Shown in pieces: positions 58,070 to 64,000 of a DNA stretch of 64,000 nt. Numbering within the stretch: the first letter of the stretch is position 1; each line of letters starts with the position of its first letter. The notes beneath the pieces were generated by a model. The model was not told the DNA's origin. It searched no databases and worked only from the letters and a program-made list of their open reading frames with translations. A program made the translations under genes and the position numbers. Source of the DNA: JAFASC01 sp036265935. GTDB taxonomy: Bacteria > Pseudomonadota > Alphaproteobacteria > Rhizobiales > Beijerinckiaceae. The stretch lies in NCBI GenBank assembly GCA_036265935.1, contig DATAOB010000073.1:1-64000 (forward strand), read 5' to 3'.

Positions 58070-60397
58070 CTATGCCGCCTTCTTGTCACCCGCCTGTGCG
58101 ATCGCCTGCCAAATCTTGGCAGGCGTCAGCGGCATGTCGAGATGTTTGATGCCGTAAGGCGACAGCGCGTCGATCACCGCATTGAGCACCGTCGGCGTCG
58201 CACCGACGGTGCCCGATTCGCCGCAGCCTTTGGCGCCGAGCGGATTGATCTTTGAGGGCGAGGTCTCGTCGAGCTCGGTCTTGAAAAACGGAAAATCCTC
58301 GGCGCGCGGCATCTGGTAATCCATGAACGTCGCGGTGAGAAGCTGACCGTCTTCGTTGTAAACGGCGCCTTCATAAAGTGTCTGTCCGGCGCCCTGCACG
58401 ATGCCGCCATGCATCTGGCCTTCGATCAGCATCGGGTTCATCGGCACGCCGACATCGTCGACCGTCGTGTAGCGCGCAATGCGCGCGATGCCTGTTTCGG
58501 GATCGATCTCGACCTCGGCGACATGCGTGCCGTTCGGCCAGCTCGGCCCGTCGACCTGGCCCTCGCTCGAAACCGAGAGCCGGCTCTCCGGCTGTTTTGA
58601 CGCGATTTCCGCAAGCGTGATTTGCCGGTCCGTGCCGGCGATGCGGAAGCGGCCGTCGGCAAATTCAAGGTCCTGTGTTGCGGCCTCCAGCATCTCCGCC
58701 GCGAGCGGCCGCGCTTTCTCGATCATGTCGGTAATGCTCGCGGCGACCGCCGAGCCGCCGATATAAAGCGAGCGCGAGCCGACGCTGCCGAACCCCTGCA
58801 CGAGATCGGTGTCGCCCTGCACGATTTCGACCTTCTCGATCGGAATCGACAAAGCTTGCGACACCATTTGCGCATAGCTCGTCTCCAAACCTTGACCCAT
58901 CGCCTGCGTCGCCGAATGGACGATCGCACGCCCGTCGCCGGTCACATGCAGTTTTGCCGGCTCGACGAGCGCGTTACCGCCGGTCCATTCGACGTAGCTG
59001 GCAACGCCGCGGCCGTAGAGCAGGCCCTTCGCTTCAGCCGCCGCTTTGCGCGCTTCGAACCCGGCCCAATCCGACGCTTCGCTCGCGCGATCGATCAGCT
59101 TGCCAAAATTGCCGCTGTCATAGGTCTGGCCCATGAAATTGGTGAACGGCATCTGCTCGGATTTGACGAAATTGATCTTACGCAATTGCCGCGGGTCCAT
59201 ATTCATCCGCCGCGCCGCTGCATCCATCATGCGCTCAATGGTGAAGATCGCTTCCGGCCGTCCGGCGCCGCGATACGCACCGAGCGGGGCGGTGTTGGTC
59301 ATCACCGACTGGGTCTGCATCAGGACGAGCGGGATGTCATAGAGACCGGTCGAGACGAACGGCCCGAGCACAAGGGGAATGATGTTGCCGGTGCCACTGA
59401 GATAAGCGCCGGTATTGCCGGTCGCCTTGGCGCGGAAAGCGAGGATGCGGCCGTTCGCGTCGAAAGCGAGTTCGGCATAGGTGACGAGGTCGCGGCCATG
59501 GGTGCCGCTCAGAAAATCGTCGATGCGATCGGCGCGCCAGCGCACCGGCTTGTTGAGCTTGGTCGCGGCGTAAGCGACAAGACCATCTTCGGGATAAAGA
59601 CCGGTCTTGTGGCCGAAGCCGCCGCCGATATCGCCGACGAGAACGCGGACGGATTCCTTCGGCCGCTTGAGAATGACGTCCGCGAGAATGTCGCGCGTCG
59701 TTGCAGGCGTCTGTGAAGGGACGCGCAAGGTCAGCCGCCCCTCTGCATCAGGCTCGGCGAGATTGGCGCGCGGCTCGATCGCGTTCGGAACGAGACGCTG
59801 ATTGACGATGTCGAGCGCCACGACATGCGCGGCTTTGGCGAAAGCGGCGTCTACTGCCGCGGCATCGCCGTAGCTCGCCGCGGCGGCAATATTGTCGGGG
59901 ATCTCCTCCCAGACGCGCGGCGCTCCAGTGACAAGCGCCGATTGCACATTGGTGACGGCGGGGAGCACGTCATATTCGACCGCGATTGCTTCCGCTGCGT
60001 CCTGCGCCGTTTGGCGCGACTCCGCGACGATTGCCGCAACCGGCTCGCCGGCAAAGCGCACGATCTCATATGCAAGCAGACGCCGCGGCGGGAAGCTCGC
60101 GTCGGAACCGTCGGGCCGCTTGAAAATCGGCAGAGTAGGGATGGTGCCGACATTGTCGGCAACGAGATCGGCGCCCGTATAAACCGCGACAACGCCCGGC
60201 GCGGTGCGCGCGGGTTCCGCGTCGATCGACACGATGCGCGCATGCGCGTGCGGCGAGCGCAGGATGTAGAGCCACAGCGCGCCGGCGCTTTCGCGATCGT
60301 CGGTATATCGGCCGCGCCCGGTGATCAGCCGCTCATCTTCGAGACGCTTCACCGGTTGGCGCGTGCCGAACTTCATGTCGCTGGGGAGGATGTTCAT
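58070..60397 (-). CDS. Xanthine dehydrogenase-family molybdopterin-binding subunit, form-II CoxL-like (B)
   Basis: This 775-residue molybdenum hydroxylase large subunit is related to, but clearly diverged from, the one at 51326-53680. The active-site loop is G-A-Y-R-G-A-G-R (form II), the catalytic Glu is in GCGESG, and GDIGGGFGHK and ATQAMGQGLET mark the molybdopterin domain. ATG 60397 gives MNILPSDMKFGTRQPVKRLED. No CoxS or CoxM subunit is adjacent. It begins 26 bp after pcaB on the same strand, so it is likely transcribed with pcaB. Confidence 0.93.
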   Translation of the reverse strand: MNILPSDMKFGTRQPVKRLEDERLITGRGRYTDDRESAGALWLYILRSPHAHARIVSIDAEPARTAPGVVAVYTGADLVADNVGTIPTLPIFKRPDGSDASFPPRRLLAYEIVRFAGEPVAAIVAESRQTAQDAAEAIAVEYDVLPAVTNVQSALVTGAPRVWEEIPDNIAAAASYGDAAAVDAAFAKAAHVVALDIVNQRLVPNAIEPRANLAEPDAEGRLTLRVPSQTPATTRDILADVILKRPKESVRVLVGDIGGGFGHKTGLYPEDGLVAYAATKLNKPVRWRADRIDDFLSGTHGRDLVTYAELAFDANGRILAFRAKATGNTGAYLSGTGNIIPLVLGPFVSTGLYDIPLVLMQTQSVMTNTAPLGAYRGAGRPEAIFTIERMMDAAARRMNMDPRQLRKINFVKSEQMPFTNFMGQTYDSGNFGKLIDRASEASDWAGFEARKAAAEAKGLLYGRGVASYVEWTGGNALVEPAKLHVTGDGRAIVHSATQAMGQGLETSYAQMVSQALSIPIEKVEIVQGDTDLVQGFGSVGSRSLYIGGSAVAASITDMIEKARPLAAEMLEAATQDLEFADGRFRIAGTDRQITLAEIASKQPESRLSVSSEGQVDGPSWPNGTHVAEVEIDPETGIARIARYTTVDDVGVPMNPMLIEGQMHGGIVQGAGQTLYEGAVYNEDGQLLTATFMDYQMPRAEDFPFFKTELDETSPSKINPLGAKGCGESGTVGATPTVLNAVIDALSPYGIKHLDMPLTPAKIWQAIAQAGDKKAA

Positions 60398-60423
60398 GTC
60401 TGTTCCGGGTGGATTGTTCGGCG

Positions 60424-61773
60424 TCAGATATTGAGTTTTTGGATGTTTTCGAGGGCGCGGTCTGTCCACAGCGCCGCCGCGTCGATGAAGGGCGCGAGAT
60501 CGAAAGCGCGCTCGATCGCCTCTTTGTCATCTCTCAGCTTCGGATCGGCAAGGAGCACATCGCGCAGATGCTTGCCTTCATCGCGCACCTGACCCGCCGC
60601 CGCTTCGATGAGGTGATGCGCCTCACCGCGGCCGTGCCGCGCAGCAAGCGCAGATGCCACTGAGTCGGAGAAAAGCAATCCCTGCGTCATATCGAGATTT
60701 TTGCGCATGCGCTCGGCGTCGATCGTGAGCCCCTCCGCCATAGCGACTGCTTCGCGCAGCGCGCCGGAGGCGAGGCCGAAGAGCGGCGGCAGCGCCAACC
60801 ATTCCGCATGCCATAGTCCCGGCGGTCGCTCGTGCGAGACCGCCATTGCGTCGAGCAGGGTCGTGAGGTGTCCCTTCGCGGCGGCCTGCGCGGCCATTAT
60901 CACGGTCGACGAAACGGGATTGCGCTTATGCGGCATCGCCGACGAGCCGCCGCGTCCAGGCACATGCGGCTCGGCGACCTCGCCCACCTCGGTCGACATG
61001 AGATGCACGACGTCGGTCGCCATTTTAGCGAGTGTGCCGATCATGAGAGCGATCCACGCGCCGGTCTCGGCCATGCGACCGCGCAACGCATGCCACGCAA
61101 TCGGCGGCGCGGTGAGATCGAGCTCGCGCGCGAAAGCTTCGAGGAGGGCAGGGCCTTTGTCGCCGAATGTCGCGAGCGTCCCGACCGGTCCACCGAGCGA
61201 CGCGGCGAGCACGCGCTTACGCAGGGCCGGGAGCTCAGCCGCGCTTTCTGCAATGCCGGTTGTCCAGACCGCGACCTTGTAGCCGAAGGTCAATGGCACC
61301 GCGTGCTGGCCGTAGGTGCGTCCGACGCAGGGCGTAGCGCGGTGCTTGCGCGCGAGCTGCGCCAGGCCTTTGACCGCGCGCGCAAGATCGCGTTCGATCA
61401 GTTCAAATCCATCGCGCATTTGCAAGACGAGCGCGGTGTCAACGATGTCCTGCGTGGTCGCGCCTTTGTGAAAGGCGCGCTCGAGCTCTTGCGGCAGCTT
61501 TTGGCGAACTGCCTTGATGAACGGAATCGTCGGCACGCCGGCAATCGCGGTTTCCTTACCGATCGTCTCTAAATCGAGATCGTCCGGCGAGATCGCTTCG
61601 ATGGCCGCTGCAAGCCCGCGCGGCGCCAAAGCCAGACTCGCTTGTGCCCGCGCGAGTGCCGCTTCGGTGCGCAACATCGTCGCGAGGCGATTGCGATCGC
61701 TGAACACCTCGCGCATCGCATCCGTCGCGAAGAGCGGACCGAGAAGCTTTGAATCGAGCGCGGAGAAGGTCAT
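60424..61773 (-). CDS. pcaB: 3-carboxy-cis,cis-muconate cycloisomerase
   Basis: PcaB converts the product of PcaHG to 4-carboxymuconolactone in the beta-ketoadipate pathway. The 449-residue protein is of the fumarase/aspartase superfamily, with signature GSSAMPHKRNP and the segment FHKGATTQDIVDTALVLQMRDG. Length and the TPCVGRTYGQHAVPLTFGYKVA region match PcaB rather than adenylosuccinate lyase. ATG 61773 is preferred to 61803. It is 31 kb from pcaHG, with pcaIJ upstream on the same strand beyond a possible RNA gene. Confidence 0.9.
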   Translation of the reverse strand: MTFSALDSKLLGPLFATDAMREVFSDRNRLATMLRTEAALARAQASLALAPRGLAAAIEAISPDDLDLETIGKETAIAGVPTIPFIKAVRQKLPQELERAFHKGATTQDIVDTALVLQMRDGFELIERDLARAVKGLAQLARKHRATPCVGRTYGQHAVPLTFGYKVAVWTTGIAESAAELPALRKRVLAASLGGPVGTLATFGDKGPALLEAFARELDLTAPPIAWHALRGRMAETGAWIALMIGTLAKMATDVVHLMSTEVGEVAEPHVPGRGGSSAMPHKRNPVSSTVIMAAQAAAKGHLTTLLDAMAVSHERPPGLWHAEWLALPPLFGLASGALREAVAMAEGLTIDAERMRKNLDMTQGLLFSDSVASALAARHGRGEAHHLIEAAAGQVRDEGKHLRDVLLADPKLRDDKEAIERAFDLAPFIDAAALWTDRALENIQKLNI

Positions 61774-61864
61774 TGCGTCATCATTGCAGAAGGCGCGCAT
61801 CATCGCTGCCGCACGCCAGCGCGTACGAAACAGGCAGAGGACACGGGCGCCGAGCGGCCGTTCC

Positions 61865-61889
61865 TAAAATAAAAAGCCGGTCGCCCGGC
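61865..61889 (-). terminator. Intrinsic terminator upstream of pcaB
   Basis: On the minus strand GCCGG-GCGA-CCGGC is followed by TTTTTATTTTAGG. The stem is short but GC-rich and the T-tract is good. It ends a minus-strand transcript about 90 bp before the pcaB start codon. Confidence 0.7.
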
Positions 61890-62225
61890 GCCCATGTGCT
61901 GCGATTTCTGTCTCTCGCGTCCCGCATCTTCGGGGGCCTGGTTTGGCTTGACGCCACCTGGGCCCGCTTAAGCCCTCGAGGGGCGGACCGGTCATATTGC
62001 CGGACGGGCGGGTCACTCGTCGCCTCGCCTCTTCCGCGCCGGCGGGTTTCGCCGCCGGCGGGTATCGGAGAGAGCGGCGTTTGCGAAAGCCTCCCGAGAT
62101 CGGAGCTAGGTACACCCCGACCGCAGGCGCCGCTCCCCGCCCGCACTTTCAAGACCACTCTAGAAAGGCCCTCATGTGGGCGGGGATGGCCTGAGGTTAC
62201 GAGCGCGCGAAGCACCGGGGATAAG
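61865..62225 (-). ncRNA. Possible structured RNA or unknown element between pcaIJ and pcaB
   Basis: This is about 360 bp of GC-rich sequence without a convincing gene on either strand. The minus strand ends in a clear intrinsic terminator, yet no protein gene precedes it. It holds several hairpins, for example GCCGGCGG/CCGCCGGC around 62037-62060 and CCGG-N8-CCGG near 61987-62003. It does not match tmRNA, RNase P RNA or SRP RNA by the signature segments I looked for. A stand-alone RNA or a leader of pcaB is possible. Confidence 0.35.
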
Positions 62226-62254
62226 TTTTTTTGCAAATTATTTTTCTGCTGATC

Positions 62255-62395
62255 GGTAGCGCGCCCTTTCCCCTTGCGGGAGAGGGTGACCCGCGCGTGA
62301 GCGCGGGTCGGGTGAGGGGTTCATTGCAGGCGCCCCCTCATCCGTCGTTGCTTCGCAACGACACCTTCTCCCGCAAGGGGAGAAGGCACGCTAAT
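62255..62395. repeat. Compound CTTCTCCC/CCTCATCC repeat (copy 3)
   Basis: It begins GGTAGCGCGCCCTTTCCCC and has a GACCCGCGCGTGAGCGCGGGTC hairpin, GGGTGAGGGGTT, the partner CCCCTCATCC, GTCGTTGCTTCGCAACGAC and CACCTTCTCCCGCAAGGGG with AGAAGG. It is the same family as 37112-37310 and 40391-40530, in the gap after pcaJ. Confidence 0.85.
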
Positions 62396-62414
62396 GATAT
62401 TCGTTTGCGCAAGT

Positions 62415-63092
62415 TCACGCCGCCTGGCTTGCCTTCTGCAGCCCGACCGAAAACGTCGCTTCCGTCTCCGCCTTGATCTCGTCAACCGAAACGCCGTCGG
62501 CAAGCTCGGCGAGCGTCATGCCGCCCTTGCCATGCTTGTCGATCGTGAACACGCCGAGATCGGTGATCACCATGTCGACGACGCCGGCGCCGGTGAGCGG
62601 CAGATTGCAGCGGTGCAGAAGCTTCGGCTCGACGGTGCCGTCCTTCGCCTTCGCCACGTGCTCCATCACCACGACCACCTTCTTCACGCCGGCGACGAGG
62701 TCCATGGCGCCGCCCATGCCTTTGACCATCTTGCCGGGGATCATCCAGTTGGCGAGGTCGCCGTTCTCGGCGACCTGCATAGCGCCGAGGATCGACAGAT
62801 CGATGTGGCCGCCGCGGATCATTCCGAACGAATCGGCGCTGGAGAAAAAGCTCGTCGTCGGCAATTCGGTGACCGTCTGCTTGCCGGCATTGATCAGGTC
62901 GGGATCTTCCTCGCCCTCATACGGGAACGGCCCCATTCCGAGCATGCCGTTCTCGCTCTGCAGCTGCACGGTCATGCCGGCCGGAATGTAATTGGCGACA
63001 AGCGTCGGAATGCCGATGCCGAGATTGACGTAAAAGCCGTCGCGCAATTCCTGTGCGGCGCGCGCGGCCATTTGTTCGCGGGTCCAAGCCAT
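62415..63092 (-). CDS. pcaJ: 3-oxoadipate/3-oxoacid CoA-transferase subunit B
   Basis: This 225-residue class I CoA-transferase beta subunit has the catalytic Glu in Q-S-E-N-G-M-L-G (near residue 46) and the start MAWTREQMAARAAQEL. In the beta-ketoadipate pathway PcaIJ moves CoA from succinyl-CoA to 3-oxoadipate. The same family includes acetoacetate transferases (ScoAB, AtoDA), which sequence alone does not separate. The neighbouring pcaB favours the 3-oxoadipate role. It starts 10 bp after the subunit A gene ends. Confidence 0.88.
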   Translation of the reverse strand: MAWTREQMAARAAQELRDGFYVNLGIGIPTLVANYIPAGMTVQLQSENGMLGMGPFPYEGEEDPDLINAGKQTVTELPTTSFFSSADSFGMIRGGHIDLSILGAMQVAENGDLANWMIPGKMVKGMGGAMDLVAGVKKVVVVMEHVAKAKDGTVEPKLLHRCNLPLTGAGVVDMVITDLGVFTIDKHGKGGMTLAELADGVSVDEIKAETEATFSVGLQKASQAA

Positions 63093-63102
63093 TCGTCTCT
63101 CC

Positions 63103-63810
63103 TCAGGCGGCCTGCCGCGGCCGGGTTGTGCGCTGCTCGATGCGTTTTGCCGCATTCGCCGCGTGAATGATGCGTTTGACGAAAATGCCGGGCGTGATGA
63201 TGTGGTCGGGATCGATCTCGCCGGGCTGCACAAGGTGTTCGACCTGCGCGACGGTGATTTTCGCCGCACTCGCCATCATCGGATTGAAGTTCCGCGCGGT
63301 CTTGCGGTAGACGAGATTGCCTTCGGTGTCGCCCTTCCAGGCATGCACGAGCGCCAGATCGGCGAACAGTCCGCGCTCCATCACGTATTTCTCGCCGTTG
63401 AATTCGCGCACTTCCTTGCCTTCGGCAACCAACGTGCCGACGCCGGTCTTCGTAAAGAAAGCGGGAATGCCGGCGCCGCCGGCGCGGATGCGCTCGGCGA
63501 GCGTGCCCTGCGGATTGAATTCGATCTCGAGCTCGCCGGCGAGATATTGCTGCGCGAAGGTTTTGTTCTCGCCGACGTAGGACGAGATCATCTTCTTCGT
63601 CTGACGCGTGTCGAGAAGCCGGCCTAGGCCGACGCCGTCAATGCCGGCATTGTTGGAGATGACAGTGAGACCTTTGACCCCGGATTCGCGCACGGCTTCG
63701 ATCAGAAGGTCGGGAATGCCGCAGAGGCCGAAGCCGCCCGCCATGATCGTCATGTCGTCGCGCAACAGTCCGGCAAGCGCCGCCTTGGCGTCCGGATAAA
63801 CTTTCCTCAT
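63103..63810 (-). CDS. pcaI: 3-oxoadipate/3-oxoacid CoA-transferase subunit A
   Basis: This 235-residue alpha subunit is marked by MAGGFGLCGIPDLLIEAV near residues 23-40, the VISNNAGIDG strand and GGAGIPAFFTKTGVGT. ATG 63810 is chosen over the long upstream open frame because it begins MRKVYPDAKAAL and follows GGAAGA. It pairs with the subunit B encoded next. The 190 bp upstream to the window end hold no further gene that I can see, so the promoter is probably there. Confidence 0.88.
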   Translation of the reverse strand: MRKVYPDAKAALAGLLRDDMTIMAGGFGLCGIPDLLIEAVRESGVKGLTVISNNAGIDGVGLGRLLDTRQTKKMISSYVGENKTFAQQYLAGELEIEFNPQGTLAERIRAGGAGIPAFFTKTGVGTLVAEGKEVREFNGEKYVMERGLFADLALVHAWKGDTEGNLVYRKTARNFNPMMASAAKITVAQVEHLVQPGEIDPDHIITPGIFVKRIIHAANAAKRIEQRTTRPRQAA

Positions 63811-64000
63811 TCTTCCCTCGCACTCACCAACCGGAACAATTGCCCGTTCCTGACATGCCGTGACGGCGCGTGCAATCTCCGAGCCGGACGCCTTACGTGC
63901 AAGTTCCGGTCCGGCTTGGCCGCCACTGATTTCGATGGCATGGGGTGAGCCGAAACCGGGACGGAAGATCGGGCGCGTCGATGAATGCAACAGCGATGAC

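Noticed and set aside
51326..60397. True carbon monoxide dehydrogenase
   Set aside because: Both large subunits have the form-II YRGAGR loop rather than AYxCSFR, and no coxM or coxS is present.
61865..62225. tmRNA, RNase P RNA or SRP RNA
   Set aside because: I looked for the T-arm GGTTCGA and tag codons, the GAGGAAAGTCC core and the SRP tetraloop region; none is present.
37112..62395. CRISPR array from the repeated CTTCTCCC and CCTCATCC segments
   Set aside because: The copies are 3-25 kb apart, palindromic and without regular spacers or cas genes.

Overview
This is a 64 kb chromosomal window from a high-GC alphaproteobacterium, most likely of the order Hyphomicrobiales (a Bradyrhizobium/Xanthobacteraceae-type organism). 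The evidence for this is a TIGR02300-type acidic zinc-ribbon protein, an AccD without the usual zinc-ribbon cysteines, an imuA-imuB-dnaE2 cassette behind a GTTC-N7-GTTC LexA box, a GGAAC-N16-CGTT promoter of the EcfG type, and several families of palindromic intergenic repeats. No phage, transposon, CRISPR array or plasmid function was seen. Apart from one decayed stretch at about 6.7-8.7 kb, the window is dense and ordinary in coding style.

Layout. 0-6.7 kb: tRNA-Arg(CCG), a serine hydrolase, a WS/DGAT acyltransferase, the TIGR02300 protein, then aroA-cmk and a thioredoxin. 6.7-8.7 kb: remnants, mainly a GH13-type glucan enzyme that has lost its catalytic core. 8.7-11.8 kb: folC, accD and trpA on the minus strand. 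11.9-16.8 kb: a SnoaL-like secreted protein, a MoxR/CoxD-type AAA ATPase, an acyl-CoA synthetase, a DUF1499 protein and an MBL hydrolase. 16.9-22.7 kb: the SOS mutasome imuA-imuB-dnaE2. 22.8-30 kb: a complete branched-chain-type ABC importer, a MetE-C-like methyltransferase and pcaHG (protocatechuate 3,4-dioxygenase). 30-36.4 kb: a persulfide dioxygenase-rhodanese fusion, proA, DUF72, and the rplU-rpmA-obgE-proB operon. 37.4-40.3 kb: a tripartite tricarboxylate transporter. 40.5-49.8 kb: a methyltransferase, an HpcH/HpaI aldolase, ligA, a CaiB/BaiF CoA-transferase, a DsbA-like isomerase, two SDRs, a MaoC hydratase, two small secreted proteins and a cytochrome c. 49.9-60.4 kb: a membrane protein, two form-II CoxL-like molybdenum hydroxylase large subunits, an acyl-CoA dehydrogenase, an M3 peptidase behind an unusual leader, and two small stress-type membrane proteins. 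60.4-63.8 kb: pcaB and the two subunits of a 3-oxoadipate/3-oxoacid CoA-transferase.

The metabolic theme is catabolism of aromatic and carboxylic acids: uptake (Liv-type ABC, Tct), ring cleavage (PcaHG), lower beta-ketoadipate steps (PcaB, PcaIJ), acyl-CoA activation and oxidation, and molybdenum hydroxylases. Housekeeping blocks have been broken up compared with the gene orders I recall for relatives: aroA-cmk lacks rpsA, trxA is inverted relative to folC, trpA lacks trpFB, and proA is separated from proB.

The most interesting signal is the leader of the M3 peptidase gene (about 55.01-55.23 kb). It has a promoter-like element, a 17-base perfect match to the complement of the 16S rRNA 3' end, a 20-codon ORF and an intrinsic terminator just before the peptidase start. 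Also notable are a perfect LexA box on imuA, a perfect EcfG promoter on a DUF883 gene and a near-perfect one on a 53-residue glycine-rich secreted peptide, an AT-rich nested palindrome in the promoter of the isomerase gene, and a possible structured RNA upstream of pcaB.
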